Assembly (NCBI RefSeq): GCF_010667575.1
Contig: NZ_JAABNT010000006.1
Location: 1 to 64,000, forward strand
Length of the DNA: 64,000 nucleotides
Direction of reading: 5' to 3'
DNA from: Sulfitobacter sediminilitoris
GTDB taxonomy: Bacteria > Pseudomonadota > Alphaproteobacteria > Rhodobacterales > Rhodobacteraceae
Positions 17,554-28,293 of this stretch are shown here, one piece after another. The notes beneath the pieces were generated by a model. The model was not told the DNA's origin. It saw only the letters and a list, made by a program, of their open reading frames with translations, and ran no database searches. A program made the translations under genes and the position numbers. Within the stretch, counting starts at the first letter, position 1. The number at the start of each line of letters is the position of its first letter.

Positions 17554-18570
17554 TTAAAAGTTGTCTTCGAACTTTTTGGCAAGATCTTCGATGTTGTCCG
17601 GTGGCCAGTCCTCGACGTCCATGCCAAGGTGCAGACCCATACCCGACAGCACTTCCTTGATCTCGTTCAGGGACTTGCGGCCAAAGTTCGGCGTGCGCAG
17701 CATCTCTGCTTCGGTCTTCTGGATCAGATCGCCGATGTAGACGATGTTGTCGTTCTTCAGGCAGTTTGCCGAACGCACAGAAAGCTCCAGCTCGTCCACT
17801 TTCTTCAGCAGCAGCGGGTTGAATTCCAGACCGTCATCCTCATCGGCGCGCGATGCGGACTCAGGCTCATCGAAGTTCACGAAGATGCCCAGCTGGTCCT
17901 GCAGGATACGTGCGGCGAAGGCCACGGCGTCATCCGGCGTGATCGATCCGTCTGTCTCGACCTTCATGGTCAGCTTGTCATAGTCCAGCACCTGACCTTC
18001 GCGGGTCGGCTGCACGTCATAGCTGACTTTCTTGACCGGAGAATAGATCGCGTCGATCGGGATCAGGCCGATCGGCGCATCCTCTGGCTTGTTCTTGTCA
18101 GCAGACACATAGCCCTTGCCGGTATTCACCGTCAGTTCCATGTACACGTCCGCCCCATCGTCGAGGTGGCAGATCACGTGGTCGCGGTTCAGGATCTCGA
18201 TGCCCGCGCTCTCGGAGATATCGCCAGCAGTCACAACGCCCGGACCTTTTGCGGAAATCGACAGGCGCTTGGGCCCTTCGACTTCCATGCGGATCGACAC
18301 GCCCTTGAGGTTCAGAATGATGTCGGTGACATCTTCGCGTACACCGGCAACAGAAGAAAACTCGTGCAGCACGTTGTCGATCTGCACGGATGTGATCGCG
18401 GCACCTTGCAGCGAAGACATCAGCACACGGCGCAGCGCGTTGCCCATGGTCAGACCAAAACCGCGCTCAAGCGGTTCGGCTATCACAGTCGCCTGACGTG
18501 CAGGGTCATTGCCCGGCTTTACGTCCAGCTGCTGAGGTTTAATCAGTTCAGCCCAATTCTTGTGGATCAT
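17554..18570 (-). CDS. rpoA: RNA polymerase alpha subunit
   Basis: This 338-residue protein has the N-terminal dimerisation domain with [20 protein letters not shown] (beta/beta' assembly) and the C-terminal DNA/activator-binding domain with [20 protein letters not shown] and [14 protein letters not shown] 18570 (MIHKNWAEL) follows GGAGGG at good spacing; four upstream codons are excluded. It lies in the alpha operon after rpsK, with a 116-base spacer holding two modest stem-loops. Confidence 0.99.
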   Translation of the reverse strand: MIHKNWAELIKPQQLDVKPGNDPARQATVIAEPLERGFGLTMGNALRRVLMSSLQGAAITSVQIDNVLHEFSSVAGVREDVTDIILNLKGVSIRMEVEGPKRLSISAKGPGVVTAGDISESAGIEILNRDHVICHLDDGADVYMELTVNTGKGYVSADKNKPEDAPIGLIPIDAIYSPVKKVSYDVQPTREGQVLDYDKLTMKVETDGSITPDDAVAFAARILQDQLGIFVNFDEPESASRADEDDGLEFNPLLLKKVDELELSVRSANCLKNDNIVYIGDLIQKTEAEMLRTPNFGRKSLNEIKEVLSGMGLHLGMDVEDWPPDNIEDLAKKFEDNF

Positions 18571-18686
18571 GTGTCCCTCCATCCTTGTAACAGCCGCATG
18601 TCCGTTCGGCGGTTACGCTCGAGGTTTCAAAAAAGCGGTATGGGGCCTGCATGAAAACACGCAGACCCCGGTCTTAATAATGTCGC

Positions 18687-19076
18687 TTAAACGCGGCGGC
18701 GCTTTGGGGGGCGGCAGCCGTTGTGAGCCATTGGCGTCACGTCGCGGATGGACGTGATGTTAAAGCCAGCAGCCGCCAGAGCGCGCAGCGCAGATTCACG
18801 GCCGGAACCGGGACCCTGCACTTCGACTTCCAGCGTCTTCACACCGTGTTCCTGCGCCTTGCGGCCCGCATCCTCTGCAGCCATCTGGGCCGCATAGGGT
18901 GTGGATTTCCGCGAGCCTTTGAAACCCATGGTGCCGGCAGACGACCATGCGATCGCGTTGCCCTGCACATCCGAGATCAGGATCTTGGTGTTGTTAAAGC
19001 TTGAGTTTACGTGCGCCACACCTGCGGCGATATTCTTGGAGACCTTACGCTTGGTCTTGCGTGCATCGCGTGCCAT
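18687..19076 (-). CDS. rpsK: 30S ribosomal protein S11
   Basis: This 129-residue platform protein contains the conserved [20 protein letters not shown] and ends in the invariant [11 protein letters not shown] tail. It is the second gene of the alpha operon, 15 bases after rpsM. Confidence 0.99.
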   Translation of the reverse strand: MARDARKTKRKVSKNIAAGVAHVNSSFNNTKILISDVQGNAIAWSSAGTMGFKGSRKSTPYAAQMAAEDAGRKAQEHGVKTLEVEVQGPGSGRESALRALAAAGFNITSIRDVTPMAHNGCRPPKRRRV

Positions 19077-19091
19077 TTGTTCAGCCCTCCC

Positions 19092-19460
19092 TTATTTCTT
19101 CTTACCGGCAATGGCCTTTGCGGGGCCTTTGCGGGTGCGTGCGTTTGTGTGTGTGCGCTGCCCGCGAACAGGCAGGTTGCGGCGGTGACGCAGGCCACGG
19201 TAGCAACCAAGGTCCATCAGACGCTTGATGTTCATCTGCGTATCACGACGCAGGTCACCTTCGACGGTATAGTTTTCGTCGATATGCTCGCGGATTTTCA
19301 GAACTTCGGCGTCGGACAGTTCGTTGATACGACGGGATGCGTCGATGCCAACAGCCTCGCATATGGACTGCGCGGAAGAGTTGCCGATACCGGTGATATA
19401 TGTGAGGGCGATTGGAACCCGCTTTGCAGTCGGGATGTTTACGCCGGCAATACGTGCCAC
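19092..19460 (-). CDS. rpsM: 30S ribosomal protein S13
   Basis: This 122-residue head protein contacts the P-site tRNA. It starts (V/M)[14 protein letters not shown] and ends [15 protein letters not shown]. The start is GTG 19460, giving the canonical N-terminus. An AAGGA sequence lies upstream, and the longer frame adds 17 non-conserved residues. It is the first gene of the alpha operon and has its own promoter at 19617-19645. Confidence 0.97.
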   Translation of the reverse strand: MARIAGVNIPTAKRVPIALTYITGIGNSSAQSICEAVGIDASRRINELSDAEVLKIREHIDENYTVEGDLRRDTQMNIKRLMDLGCYRGLRHRRNLPVRGQRTHTNARTRKGPAKAIAGKKK

Positions 19461-19616
19461 GTGTGCATTTCCTTTTCGTTGCGGGTCCGTGATGCCAGAC
19501 CCTTTTTTCACAACACAAGCCCGAGGCGTTGATGGCCACCGGGCTAAGGCTGATCAGGTGATCTCGCGCAGCAGGAGCGACCCGCATTGCGAATTGATTC
19601 TCAATCGAGATAGCGC

Positions 19617-19645
19617 TGACTATGGGGTTTTTAGCGAGGCGTCAA
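19617..19645 (-). promoter_or_regulatory. Sigma70-type promoter for rpsM-rpsK-rpoA-rplQ
   Basis: The -35 is TTGACG (19645-19640), the spacer exactly 17 bases, and the -10 TAGTCA (19622-19617). It sits in the 264-base adk-rpsM spacer, oriented toward rpsM, leaving a leader of about 150 bases. Confidence 0.6.
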
Positions 19646-19724
19646 CCCAAGCGCATCGCTTGATTGCCAGGGCTCTGGTTGTCCAATGAATTCAAGGCTG
19701 ACTGTGTGACCGAACCGCGCCGTA

Positions 19725-20372
19725 TCAGGCATCCAGAATGGCTGCGATTTCGCCACGCACTTCATCAATCGCACCAAGACCGTTGACCCGCGAAAGCATC
19801 TCTTTGGCATAGTAATAGCCAATTAGCGGCGAGGTTTGTTTGTAATAGGCCATGAGCCGGGTCTTGAGGCTTTCTTCATTGTCATCCGCACGGCGGGTGA
19901 ACTGATTTTCCGCACCGCAGTTTGTGCACGTCTTGTCCGCCGGAACAGGCTGGGTGTTGTCATTGTAAACCTCACCGCACGCACCGCAGGTCGAACGCGC
20001 TGTGATCCGGTCAACCAAAGCTTCGTCATCGACACGCATCTCAATCACGGCATCAAGCGTTTGACCCTCATCCGCCATCAACTGGCCAAGCGCATCGGCC
20101 TGCTCAAGTGTGCGTGGAAAGCCGTCAAAAATGAAACCGCCCTTGTTATCACCTTCCAGCTTCTCGCGGATCAGGCCGATCACAATCTCATCCGTAACCA
20201 ATTCACCACGTGCCATCACACCGGCGACCATCTTGCCCATCTCGGTGCCAGAATCTTTCGCCTCACGCAGCATATCGCCGGTGGACAATTGCACCATGTT
20301 CCGGGTTTCTACGAGGTGGCGCGCTTGCGTGCCTTTGCCAGCGCCCGGAGGCCCAAGAAGAATAATGTTCAT
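19725..20372 (-). CDS. adk: Adenylate kinase, zinc-LID type
   Basis: This 215-residue enzyme interconverts ATP, ADP and AMP. The P-loop is GPPGAGKGT, and the AMP site includes STGDMLREA and FDGFPRT. The long LID carries four Cys (129, 132, 149, 152) in CGACGEVYN and CTNCGAE, the zinc-binding form usual in Gram-positives and many alphaproteobacteria. Its start overlaps the secY stop (ATGA). It ends the rplO-secY-adk segment. Confidence 0.98.
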   Translation of the reverse strand: MNIILLGPPGAGKGTQARHLVETRNMVQLSTGDMLREAKDSGTEMGKMVAGVMARGELVTDEIVIGLIREKLEGDNKGGFIFDGFPRTLEQADALGQLMADEGQTLDAVIEMRVDDEALVDRITARSTCGACGEVYNDNTQPVPADKTCTNCGAENQFTRRADDNEESLKTRLMAYYKQTSPLIGYYYAKEMLSRVNGLGAIDEVRGEIAAILDA

Positions 20373-21739
20373 CGACGTACGGGGCTCCGTTTCTTGCGGG
20401 TAGTTTTGCCTTTGCCCTTGCCGCGCAGCTGGGACTTTTCAAGCAGGCCTTCGTATTGGTGTGCCAGAAGGTGGCTTTGCACCTGTTGGATCGTGTCCAT
20501 GGTCACGGATACAACGATCAGAACGCTTGTACCGCCGAAGTAGAACGGAATCGCGAATTGACCGCGCAGGATTTCCGGGAACACACAGACCAGCGCCAGA
20601 TAACCAGACCCCAGCACCAGAACGCGGTTTACCACGTATTCAAGATACTCCGCCGTCTTCTTTCCCGGACGGATGCCAGGAACAAAACCATTCTGGCTTT
20701 TGAGATTGTCGGCGACTTCTTCTGGTTTGAAGCTTACGTTGAAGGTGTAAAAATACGCGAAGAAAACGATCATCGCGATGAAGAACAACAGATAAAGCGG
20801 CTGACCGGGGCCAAAGTTCGCCAGCAGAACTGACATAACCGGACCGGTGGAATTACCCGAAAACGTGCTGATCGTGATCGGCAGCAACAGCAGCGACGAT
20901 GCAAAGATCGCCGGAATAACGCCCGATGGATTGACCTTGACCGGCAGGTGGCTTGACCCCCCGTCATACATCTTCATCCCCACCTGACGGCGCGGATACT
21001 GGATGTGGATCTTGCGCAGTGCCCGTTCCATGAAGACAACAAACATGATCGTTACCACCACCATCACCAGCACACCCACGATCACCGCAGGGCTGATCGC
21101 GCCGGACCGGCCAGAGGCAAAGAACTGCGCAATCGCGGCGGGTACTTCGGCGATAATGCCCACGAAGATGATCAGGGAAATACCATTGCCGATGCCGCGT
21201 GCGGTGATCTGCTCACCCAGCCACATCAGGAACATCGTGCCGCCGACCAAGGTGATCATGCAGGCGATGCGGAAATACATGCCCGGATCAGCCGCGATGT
21301 CGCCTGCTTCAAGCGATACCGCAAGGCCATAAGACTGCAACGTTGCAAGGGCAACCGTGCCGTAGCGGGTGTATTGGTTCAGCTTCTTGCGCCCCTGCTC
21401 ACCCTCTTTCTTCAGCTGCTCCCAAGGGCCGTACATGGACCCAAGAAGCTGCACGATGATCGAGGCCGAGATATAAGGCATGATGCCAAGCGCGAAGATG
21501 CCCATCCGCCCCAGCGCACCACCGGTGAACATCGAGACCATGCCGCCGATACCCTGGCCCGCGCTGTCCATAAAGTCGCGCAGCGCCTGACCGTCGATGC
21601 CGGGTACAGGAATGAAAGTACCAAGGCGGTAGACGATCAACAGACCAAGCGTGAACAGGATGCGATTGCGCAGGTCCGTGGCCTTGCCCAGTGCGGACCA
21701 GCTTGTGTTGGCGGCCATATTTTCGACGGCTGATACCAT
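20369..21739 (-). CDS. secY: Preprotein translocase subunit SecY
   Basis: This 456-residue, ten-helix channel of the Sec translocon includes [12 protein letters not shown] near the N-terminus and [19 protein letters not shown], the cytoplasmic loop that contacts SecA and ribosomes. ATG 21739 ([11 protein letters not shown]) gives the usual roseobacter start; 32 upstream codons are excluded because they run through the intercistronic stem-loop. It is preceded by rplO and overlaps adk. Confidence 0.98.
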   Translation of the reverse strand: MVSAVENMAANTSWSALGKATDLRNRILFTLGLLIVYRLGTFIPVPGIDGQALRDFMDSAGQGIGGMVSMFTGGALGRMGIFALGIMPYISASIIVQLLGSMYGPWEQLKKEGEQGRKKLNQYTRYGTVALATLQSYGLAVSLEAGDIAADPGMYFRIACMITLVGGTMFLMWLGEQITARGIGNGISLIIFVGIIAEVPAAIAQFFASGRSGAISPAVIVGVLVMVVVTIMFVVFMERALRKIHIQYPRRQVGMKMYDGGSSHLPVKVNPSGVIPAIFASSLLLLPITISTFSGNSTGPVMSVLLANFGPGQPLYLLFFIAMIVFFAYFYTFNVSFKPEEVADNLKSQNGFVPGIRPGKKTAEYLEYVVNRVLVLGSGYLALVCVFPEILRGQFAIPFYFGGTSVLIVVSVTMDTIQQVQSHLLAHQYEGLLEKSQLRGKGKGKTTRKKRSPVRR

Positions 21740-21763
21740 TTTCGGGTCTCTTTTGTTGTTATG

Positions 21764-21803
21764 CAAACGCCGCCCGGGCTGTTTTCCAGCAGGGCGGCGT
21801 TTG
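21764..21803 (-). other. Intercistronic stem-loop between rplO and secY
   Basis: CAAACGCCGCCC and GGGCGGCGTTTG are perfect 12-base complements around a 16-base loop. There is no clear U-tract, so this is a probable attenuator or processing/stability element between a ribosomal and a membrane-protein gene. Confidence 0.7.
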
Positions 21804-21862
21804 GGAAAACTCGAAAGACTATGTAAGCGGGTCACAGCCCGCTCACAAGCCTTAAGGCAGGT

Positions 21863-22342
21863 TTACTCTGCCGCCGCCTCAGCTTTCGCTGCAACGGTCA
21901 CGCTGCCGCCTGCCTTCTCGACCGCTTCGATTGCGGATTTGGAAGCGCCTGCGACGTGAAGATCTACCTTGGCAGAGATGTCGCCCTTGGCCAGCACACG
22001 AATGCCGTCCAGTTCACGACGGACCAGACCTGAGGCAACCAAAGCGGCACCATCGATCGGCTTTTTCGGGTCCAGTTTCTTGGCATCGACGAATTTCTGG
22101 ATCAGGCCCAGGTTCACAACAGCGAAAGACTTGCGGTTTGGCTTATTGAAGCCACGCTTTGGCAGACGCTGGTAAAGTGGCATCTGGCCACCTTCGTAGC
22201 CGTTGATCGCCACACCTGAGCGGGATTTCTGACCTTTGATGCCACGGCCACCCATTTTACCGGTGCCGGAACCGGGACCACGACCAACGCGCTTGCGTTT
22301 CTTGGTGGCGCCTGGATTGTCAGACAGTTCATGCAGTTTCAT
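21863..22342 (-). CDS. rplO: 50S ribosomal protein L15
   Basis: This 159-residue protein opens [20 protein letters not shown] and contains the conserved [15 protein letters not shown]. It is normally next to rpmD. Here it is separated from rpmD by about 1.4 kb holding an acyltransferase gene, and it begins its own segment with secY and adk behind a promoter at 22438-22466. Confidence 0.98.
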   Translation of the reverse strand: MKLHELSDNPGATKKRKRVGRGPGSGTGKMGGRGIKGQKSRSGVAINGYEGGQMPLYQRLPKRGFNKPNRKSFAVVNLGLIQKFVDAKKLDPKKPIDGAALVASGLVRRELDGIRVLAKGDISAKVDLHVAGASKSAIEAVEKAGGSVTVAAKAEAAAE

Positions 22343-22437
22343 GTCGCTTCTCCTTTTGCCGGAAATGCGCCCCAGCGACGGGAGTGCGCAAACGCGGCGT
22401 TTACAGTTAGGGCGGCCGGAATCGGGGCCACTGGGCG

Positions 22438-22466
22438 CGTATAGGGGATGCTAAGTCCGGGATCAA
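22438..22466 (-). promoter_or_regulatory. Sigma70-type promoter for rplO-secY-adk
   Basis: The -35 is TTGATC (22466-22461), the spacer 17 bases ending CCCC, and the -10 TATACG (22443-22438). It lies just after the acyltransferase stop, facing rplO. The CCCC-TATA join recurs at rpsL and rpsJ, and CTCC-TATA occurs at rpmC. Confidence 0.7.
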
Positions 22467-22508
22467 GGGCCGCGTTCCGTACCCTACAACACTGCCACAA
22501 CAAGGGGC

Positions 22509-23558
22509 TCAGACGCGGGTACAGAACCCCAGAATCTTGCCAATGTGCAGTCTATGGCTGACCCAGACCAACAGGATAGGGCCGATCAGCCCCACCAGTG
22601 TCGCCACCAGCAGATGCACGCTCAACATCTCGACGCCAGAAGACCGTAGCGCGATACGGAATGCCGCCGAAAAGATCGTATGAGCAAGAAAGATTGGTAG
22701 GGAATACAATCCCAGAATGCGCAAAAGTGTAATTGGCACGGACGCATCTTCGGTGTTCGGATCAAGCCGAAAAGTGACGAAGCACGCCAAAACAGTCAGC
22801 AGCAGCGAGACCAAGAGTGAACCCCATGCGTACGGGGTATTGTAGATCAGCAGCGCAAATAGCACCGCGGCCGCCAAGGCAAGCCACAATGGCGGTCTTT
22901 TATGCGCGACGCCCCCAAGGGCCATGCCTGCGATAAAATAGGGAAAATGTTCGATCGCCGCCCCGAATAGTGGCGAAGGCACATAGAAAAAAGGGATCAA
23001 GAGCGTCAGCATCACGGCCGTAATCCCAAGGCACAACCGCATCTGCGCTATGTTCAACACTTCTCTGACCGCCATGAAAGCGACCAATACAATCACCTGC
23101 GCCAAAAACAGCGCCCAAAGGAACCACAGATGCTCATAGGGCGGCAACGGGATCAGAGGGAAATCAGCAAGGCTCACGGGGTGATTGGCAGCGCTCCCCG
23201 CCAGAAGCTTGATTCCGAAAAACAGCCAGGTCCAAATGGCGAGCGGCCAAAGCAGACGGCGAAAGCGGCTGGCAAAAAAGGGTCCTGCCGCCACTTTTTG
23301 AAGAACATTCAGATAGAGCAGACCAGATAGTAAGAAGAAAAGCGGCATGTGCCACGTGTAGATCAGGCTGTCGACTGTGCGAAAAAGCACCTCATCAGGC
23401 AGGAGCCCTGCATCATAACCCCCGCGCCAGGCGTGACCGAAGACAACAAGGATGATGCCGACACCCTTCGCCGTATCAATGGCATGTAGCCTACCGGAAC
23501 TGCCCGCAATGCTTTTACCTGTGCAACTCACGCCAATATGTGAACTAATGAAAACCAA
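22509..23558 (-). CDS. Acyltransferase family 3 membrane protein (inserted between rpmD and rplO)
   Basis: This roughly 349-residue multi-pass protein contains RLHAIDTAKGVGIILVVFGHAW, the N-terminal His-bearing motif of acyltransferase-3/fucose-4-O-acetylase-like enzymes, and about ten hydrophobic segments. Such enzymes O-acetylate surface or secreted glycans; the substrate is unknown. The longest frame starts with TTG 23558, and GTG 23531 is an alternative; neither has a convincing ribosome-binding site. It lies in the same orientation as the spc genes but between a stem-loop after rpmD and a promoter for rplO. It is therefore cargo in the ribosomal cluster. Confidence 0.85.
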   Translation of the reverse strand: MVFISSHIGVSCTGKSIAGSSGRLHAIDTAKGVGIILVVFGHAWRGGYDAGLLPDEVLFRTVDSLIYTWHMPLFFLLSGLLYLNVLQKVAAGPFFASRFRRLLWPLAIWTWLFFGIKLLAGSAANHPVSLADFPLIPLPPYEHLWFLWALFLAQVIVLVAFMAVREVLNIAQMRLCLGITAVMLTLLIPFFYVPSPLFGAAIEHFPYFIAGMALGGVAHKRPPLWLALAAAVLFALLIYNTPYAWGSLLVSLLLTVLACFVTFRLDPNTEDASVPITLLRILGLYSLPIFLAHTIFSAAFRIALRSSGVEMLSVHLLVATLVGLIGPILLVWVSHRLHIGKILGFCTRV

Positions 23559-23707
23559 ACGTTCTTACCAAGTCACTTCAAGTATTATTCCCGCGAAAAC
23601 ATAACAGGGGATCTACATACCTAATCATAATTAACAGGTGTGGCCCAAATAAGGCGAGAATTGGGCAGTTGACCAGCCTGAACCAGAGTAAGGCCATTCT
23701 GCGAAAG

Positions 23708-23747
23708 CAAGAACGCCCCACCGTTACCGGCAGGGCGCTAATTCTTG
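23708..23747 (-). terminator. Stem-loop after rpmD, probable terminator
   Basis: The outer arms are CAAGAA/TTCTTG, with inner GCCC-type pairing and CCG GTAA CGG at the top, 36 bases after the rpmD stop. The U content downstream is modest, so it may be a Rho-assisted end or a stability element. Confidence 0.55.
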
Positions 23748-23782
23748 AAGTACATTGTCGCGTTCTGACAATGAGGGCCTGA

Positions 23783-23971
23783 TCAGCCCTTCTCCTCCAC
23801 GATCTCCACCATGTGCGAGATCGAATTAATCATGCCGCGCACGGACGGCGTATCTTCCAACTCACGCACACGATGCATTTTGTTCAGCCCCAAGCCGATC
23901 AGCGTTGCACGCTGTTTCGCAGGGCGGCGGATCGGAGAACCGATCTGCTTGATAACAATTGTCTTAGCCAT
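23783..23971 (-). CDS. rpmD: 50S ribosomal protein L30
   Basis: This 62-residue protein, [20 protein letters not shown] at the start, matches the short bacterial L30 with GLGLNKMHR. It ends the contiguous rpmC-to-rpmD run, three bases after rpsE. The following gene in most bacteria, rplO, is displaced by the acyltransferase insertion. Confidence 0.98.
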   Translation of the reverse strand: MAKTIVIKQIGSPIRRPAKQRATLIGLGLNKMHRVRELEDTPSVRGMINSISHMVEIVEEKG

Positions 23972-23974
23972 GGT

Positions 23975-24544
23975 TTAGGCCTCCTCGGTCGCAGGTGCAG
24001 CGGGTGCATCTGTCTTGGGCAGGATGTCCGCAACCTTCTTGCCACGACGCTGTGCAACGGAACGTGGGGAAGATTCTTTCTTCAGCCCGTCCATCGTGGC
24101 GCGGATCATGTTATATGGGTTCTGCGAGCCGATGGACTTGGAAACCACGTCCTTCACACCCAGCATTTCGAACACGGCACGCATTGGACCACCAGCAATG
24201 ATACCGGTACCTTCTGGTGCTGTGCGCATAACGACCTTACCGGCACCGTGACGGCCTTCCATGTCGTGGTGCAGTGTGCGGCCTTCGCGCAGCTGGACGC
24301 GGATCATCTGGCGCTTGGCCTGCTCGGTGGCCTTCCGGATCGCCTCGGGCACTTCTTTCGCTTTACCCTTGCCAAAGCCGACGCGACCTTTCTGGTCACC
24401 AACAACGACAAGCGCGGCAAAGCCAAAACGCTTACCACCCTTAACTGTTTTGGACACGCGGTTGATGGCGACCAGACGGTCGGCAAATTCCGGTGTTTCG
24501 TCACGATCGCGGCGCGGGCCGCGACGGTTTTCACGTTCTGCCAT
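23975..24544 (-). CDS. rpsE: 30S ribosomal protein S5
   Basis: This 189-residue protein has the N-terminal double-stranded-RNA-binding domain with [20 protein letters not shown] and the C-terminal domain with [18 protein letters not shown]. It takes part in decoding fidelity. ATG 24544 (MAERENRRG) follows AAGGAAG; five upstream codons are excluded. Confidence 0.98.
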   Translation of the reverse strand: MAERENRRGPRRDRDETPEFADRLVAINRVSKTVKGGKRFGFAALVVVGDQKGRVGFGKGKAKEVPEAIRKATEQAKRQMIRVQLREGRTLHHDMEGRHGAGKVVMRTAPEGTGIIAGGPMRAVFEMLGVKDVVSKSIGSQNPYNMIRATMDGLKKESSPRSVAQRRGKKVADILPKTDAPAAPATEEA

Positions 24545-24650
24545 GAGAACTTCCTTCATATGGTGGGCAAGCGCCCGGTTTTCTCGATCCCAGTCAGCCG
24601 CTCTGGCTCCCGGATCATCGAGGCGGCCCCATAAGAGCCGCCTACAAGTC

Positions 24651-25010
24651 TTAGATCTTCAGACCGCCCTCGCGGGCCGCATCTGCAAGTGCCTTAACCT
24701 TGCCGTGGAACAGGAAACCGCCCCGGTCAAAGTAAGCTGTCTCCACACCGGCCTTCTTGGCACGCTCGGCAATCGCTGTGCCGACCTTGGTCGCCGCTTC
24801 GATGTTGTTCTTGCCGACCATACCCAGACCCTTCTCAAGCGAGGAGGCGGAGGCCACTGTCTTGCCGTTCACATCGTCGATCAGCTGGGCGCTTATGTTC
24901 TTGTTTGAACGGTGCACGCTCAGGCGCATGCGGCCTGCGTTGGTGCGGCGAAGTTTGTTCCGAACGCGCAGGCGGCGTTTGATGAACAGTTGTCTTTTGC
25001 TGTTTGCCAT
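24651..25010 (-). CDS. rplR: 50S ribosomal protein L18
   Basis: This 119-residue 5S rRNA-binding protein has [33 protein letters not shown] and the [20 protein letters not shown] tail. It lies between rplF and rpsE in the usual spc order. Confidence 0.98.
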   Translation of the reverse strand: MANSKRQLFIKRRLRVRNKLRRTNAGRMRLSVHRSNKNISAQLIDDVNGKTVASASSLEKGLGMVGKNNIEAATKVGTAIAERAKKAGVETAYFDRGGFLFHGKVKALADAAREGGLKI

Positions 25011-25022
25011 GTCCTTGCGTCC

Positions 25023-25556
25023 TTACTTCTTCTTGCCTTCTTTGCGGAAGACGAATTCACCTTTATAGCGGATGCCTTTGCCCTTGTAGGGCTCGGGCTT
25101 GCGCCATGCACGGATGTTCGCTGCGACCTGACCAACAAGCTGTTCGTCAATGCCTTCCACAACAACTTCGGTCTGCTTTGGCGCCGTTACAGTCACACCT
25201 TCAGGTGCGGTGTAATCCACGTCATGGGACAGGCCGAGGTTCAGCTTCAATGTGTTGCCCTGCATCTGGGCACGATAACCAACACCCTGAATTTCAAGTT
25301 CTTTCTTGAAACCCTCAGTGACGCCGGTGACAAGGTTGCCGACCATTGTGCGGGACATGCCCCACTGCTGGCGGGCGCGCTTGGACTTGCCGCGGGGCGT
25401 GACAGTAATCACGTTGTCCTCAACTTTGAGATCAACGTCGTCTGTCGCCTTGAAGCTGCGGATCCCCTTGGGGCCCTTCACTTCGATGGTCTGGCCGGAC
25501 ACGCTCGCGGTGACACCGCTGGGCAGTTCGACCGGTTTTTTACCAATACGAGACAT
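25023..25556 (-). CDS. rplF: 50S ribosomal protein L6
   Basis: This 177-residue protein starts [15 protein letters not shown] and ends with the conserved [16 protein letters not shown] segment. ATG 25556 is canonical. The longer frame adds 22 residues that overlap the end of rpsH and is rejected. Confidence 0.98.
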   Translation of the reverse strand: MSRIGKKPVELPSGVTASVSGQTIEVKGPKGIRSFKATDDVDLKVEDNVITVTPRGKSKRARQQWGMSRTMVGNLVTGVTEGFKKELEIQGVGYRAQMQGNTLKLNLGLSHDVDYTAPEGVTVTAPKQTEVVVEGIDEQLVGQVAANIRAWRKPEPYKGKGIRYKGEFVFRKEGKKK

Positions 25557-25566
25557 CAGATTCTCC

Positions 25567-25959
25567 TTAGAATACGGTGCAGAGCACTTCACCGCCAACA
25601 TTGGCGTTGCGTGCAGCAGCATCCGACATCACACCCTTGGGGGTGGAGACAATCGACACACCAAGGCCCTGACGAACCTGTGGGATGTCCTGTGCGCCCA
25701 TGTAAACGCGACGACCGGGCTTTGAGACCCGCTTCAGCTCGCGAATGACAGGTTCGCCCTCGTAGTACTTGAGGCTGATCTCGATGGCGGGGTGGCCATC
25801 GGCGCCCGTCATCTTTTCATAGCCACGGATGTAGCCTTCGTCAGCCAGCACATCCAGCACCCATGCACGCAGCTTTGACGCTGGTGTTACGACGGTGGAT
25901 TTGCCGCGCATCTGGCTGTTCCGGATACGGGTCAGCATATCTGCGATAGGATCGTTCAT
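25567..25959 (-). CDS. rpsH: 30S ribosomal protein S8
   Basis: This 130-residue protein starts [20 protein letters not shown] and ends with the conserved [19 protein letters not shown]. It binds 16S rRNA helix 21 and in E. coli represses the spc operon by binding its mRNA. Whether that control persists in the split cluster is unknown. Confidence 0.98.
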   Translation of the reverse strand: MNDPIADMLTRIRNSQMRGKSTVVTPASKLRAWVLDVLADEGYIRGYEKMTGADGHPAIEISLKYYEGEPVIRELKRVSKPGRRVYMGAQDIPQVRQGLGVSIVSTPKGVMSDAAARNANVGGEVLCTVF

Positions 25960-25971
25960 TGCTTGCCCTCC

Positions 25972-26277
25972 TTACCAGCTCGACTTGACCATGCCGGGGA
26001 TCTGACCGGCAGAGCCGAGATCACGCAGCGCGATACGCGAGATTTTGAGTTTACGATAATAAGCGTGCGGACGGCCTGTCAGCTGGCAGCGGTTGTGCAG
26101 ACGCACAGCGCTGGAGTTGCGAGGCAGTTTCGCCAGCTTCAGGGAGGCGCGGAAACGCTCTTCCATCGGCTTGCTCTCATCAGAGACGATCTCTTTCAGA
26201 GCGGCACGCTTTGCGGCGTATTTTTTGACCAGTGCTTCACGCTTCTTCTCGCGTGCGATCATGGATTTCTTAGCCAT
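25972..26277 (-). CDS. rpsN: 30S ribosomal protein S14, zinc-free form
   Basis: This 101-residue protein starts [16 protein letters not shown] and contains [20 protein letters not shown]. There is no CxxC pair, so this is the zinc-independent S14 paralogue common in Proteobacteria. It lies between rplE and rpsH. Confidence 0.98.
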   Translation of the reverse strand: MAKKSMIAREKKREALVKKYAAKRAALKEIVSDESKPMEERFRASLKLAKLPRNSSAVRLHNRCQLTGRPHAYYRKLKISRIALRDLGSAGQIPGMVKSSW

Positions 26278-26293
26278 ATCTCTTTCCTCCCGA

Positions 26294-26857
26294 TCAGCTG
26301 TTGAAAGGCATGTTGAAAGCTTTCAACAGCGCCTTGGCTTCAGCGTCGGTATTCGCCGTGGTTGCGATCACGATGTCCATTCCCCAGGTCTCATCAACCT
26401 TATCAAAGTCGATCTCGGGGAACACGATGTGCTCTTTCAGGCCCATGGCATAGTTGCCACGGCCATCGAAAGACTTGCCTGAAATGCCGCGGAAGTCGCG
26501 GATACGAGGCATTGCAATCGTGATCAGACGGTCGAGGAATTCATACATACGCTCACCGCGCAGGGTCACTTTCGCACCCAGCGGCATGTCTTCACGTACG
26601 CGGAAGCCCGCGATGGATTTCTTGGCCACGGTGGTCATTGCTTTCTGGCCTGCAATCGCGGTCAGGTCTTCCTGAGCGGATTTGGCTTTCTTGCTGTCAC
26701 GCACGGCTTCGGCACCACAACCGATGTTCAACACGATCTTGTCAAGACGTGGGATCATCATGTCGTTCTTGTAACCGAACTCTTCTTTCATCTTGGCGCG
26801 TACTTCGTCGCGATAGACAGTCAGAAGGCGGGGTGTGTATTTAGCAGTATCAAGCAT
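26294..26857 (-). CDS. rplE: 50S ribosomal protein L5
   Basis: This 187-residue 5S rRNA-binding protein starts [19 protein letters not shown] and includes [20 protein letters not shown]. It overlaps the rplX stop by eight bases. Confidence 0.98.
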   Translation of the reverse strand: MLDTAKYTPRLLTVYRDEVRAKMKEEFGYKNDMMIPRLDKIVLNIGCGAEAVRDSKKAKSAQEDLTAIAGQKAMTTVAKKSIAGFRVREDMPLGAKVTLRGERMYEFLDRLITIAMPRIRDFRGISGKSFDGRGNYAMGLKEHIVFPEIDFDKVDETWGMDIVIATTANTDAEAKALLKAFNMPFNS

Positions 26858-27161
26858 CGATCACGTCCCCCGTGGTTTTGGCAAAGCGGACTTTCTTGTC
26901 GCCTTCCATCTTGAAACCCACGCGTGTCGCTTTGCCGTTGGCATCCACGATAGCGAGGTTGCTCAGGTCAATCGGCATCGCCTTGGGGATACGACCGCCC
27001 TGGCTTTCCTGGGACTGACGGGTGGCGCGGATGGCAATATTGATGCCTTCCACGATGGCCTTGCCGGACTTTGGATCAACAGACGTGATGCTGCCTGTCT
27101 TGCCTTTGTCCTTGCCGGCCAGAACGATGACCTTGTCACCTTTGCGAAGTTTAGCAGCCAT
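26850..27161 (-). CDS. rplX: 50S ribosomal protein L24
   Basis: This 103-residue KOW-domain assembly-initiator protein starts [20 protein letters not shown] and contains [17 protein letters not shown]. It overlaps rplN (TAATG) upstream and rplE downstream. Confidence 0.98.
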   Translation of the reverse strand: MAAKLRKGDKVIVLAGKDKGKTGSITSVDPKSGKAIVEGINIAIRATRQSQESQGGRIPKAMPIDLSNLAIVDANGKATRVGFKMEGDKKVRFAKTTGDVIDA

Positions 27162-27529
27162 TACAGCACCTCCGGCGCAAGCGAGATAATCTTCATGAAG
27201 TTCTTGCCGCGCAGTTCGCGCACAACTGGTCCAAAGATACGTGTACCGATGGGCTCATTGTTGTTGTTCAGGATAACTGCGGCGTTTCGATCAAAGCGGA
27301 TGGCGGTGCCATCTTCGCGACGAACTTCTTTTGCCGTGCGAACGACAACGGCCTTGCGGACGTCGCCCTTTTTCACACGACCGCGCGGGATGGCTTCCTT
27401 GACCGAGACGACGATGATGTCGCCAACGGACGCGTACTTACGCTTGGAACCACCCAGTACCTTGATGCACTGAACACGGCGTGCGCCGCTGTTGTCAGCA
27501 ACATCCAGGTTGGTCTGCATCTGGATCAT
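27161..27529 (-). CDS. rplN: 50S ribosomal protein L14
   Basis: This 122-residue protein starts [20 protein letters not shown] and ends [14 protein letters not shown]. It is separated from rpsQ by 106 bases that include a GC-rich hairpin at 27601-27626 (CCCCG/CGGGG outer pairs). Confidence 0.98.
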   Translation of the reverse strand: MIQMQTNLDVADNSGARRVQCIKVLGGSKRKYASVGDIIVVSVKEAIPRGRVKKGDVRKAVVVRTAKEVRREDGTAIRFDRNAAVILNNNNEPIGTRIFGPVVRELRGKNFMKIISLAPEVL

Positions 27530-27635
27530 TTGGTTTCTCCCGACCTTTGGGGGGCGATGCGTGCCTGATCCCCAGGGTTTCGATTAATAGTCATGCGAAG
27601 CCCCGCCTGCCTTGCGGCGGACGGGGTGAAGTACT

Positions 27636-27872
27636 TTAGGCTTCCGCCGTCAGCACTTCCCAACGCTTGGTCTTGGACTTTGGTGCACATTCGATAATGC
27701 GGACAGAATCCCCAACCTTGAATGCGTTGTTCTCATCGTGCGCCCGGTATTTCTTGGACTTACGGATGGTCTTCTTGAGAACCGGATGCGTAAAGCGGCG
27801 CTCTACGGAAACGGTAACGGTCTGTGCATTGGCGTCCGATGTGACGGTGCCTGTCAGAATACGCTTTGGCAT
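27636..27872 (-). CDS. rpsQ: 30S ribosomal protein S17
   Basis: This 78-residue OB-fold protein starts [19 protein letters not shown] and contains [20 protein letters not shown]. It follows rpmC by three bases. Confidence 0.98.
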   Translation of the reverse strand: MPKRILTGTVTSDANAQTVTVSVERRFTHPVLKKTIRKSKKYRAHDENNAFKVGDSVRIIECAPKSKTKRWEVLTAEA

Positions 27873-27875
27873 GGA

Positions 27876-28085
27876 TCAGGCTCCTTCGGATGCTGCTGCG
27901 GCAGCTTTTTGGTTCAACACTGTGTGCACACGGGCCACGTCACGCTTCACGCTGCGCAGACGCGCAGGGTTCTCAAGCTGACCTGTGGCCTGCTGGAAAC
28001 GCAGGTTGAAGGCTTCTTTTTTCAGGGTCACAAGTTCGTCGCGGAGCTGGTCCGGCGTCTTGTCATGCAGTTCTTTGGCGTTCAT
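27876..28085 (-). CDS. rpmC: 50S ribosomal protein L29
   Basis: This 69-residue protein, [20 protein letters not shown] at the start, sits at the tunnel exit and binds SRP and trigger factor. ATG 28085 follows AAGGAT; the long upstream extension is not conserved. In most bacteria it directly follows rplP. Here 4.6 kb of other genes intervene, and it has its own promoter at 28165-28193. Confidence 0.97.
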   Translation of the reverse strand: MNAKELHDKTPDQLRDELVTLKKEAFNLRFQQATGQLENPARLRSVKRDVARVHTVLNQKAAAAASEGA

Positions 28086-28164
28086 TGACGCTATCCTTTT
28101 CAACATCACCAGCGAGCCCCAAAGGGGTGACCCGTGATTCTGGTGGAGTGGGTTCGAAGTGCGC

Positions 28165-28193
28165 CGTATAGGAGGGTTTGCTATGTGGTGCAA
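28165..28193 (-). promoter_or_regulatory. Sigma70-type promoter for the rpmC-rpmD segment
   Basis: The -35 is TTGCAC (28193-28188), the spacer 17 bases, and the -10 TATACG (28170-28165). It lies 80 bases upstream of the rpmC start, on the rpmC side of the inserted genes. Confidence 0.7.
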
Positions 28194-28293
28194 CCCCCTT
28201 GGGCGATAAGCCTGCAAAAGCCCTGACAGCACGCAGACGTACCACAAAATATGGGGTACAATGTGTTTTTTACAGATCACCACGGAACCCGCC

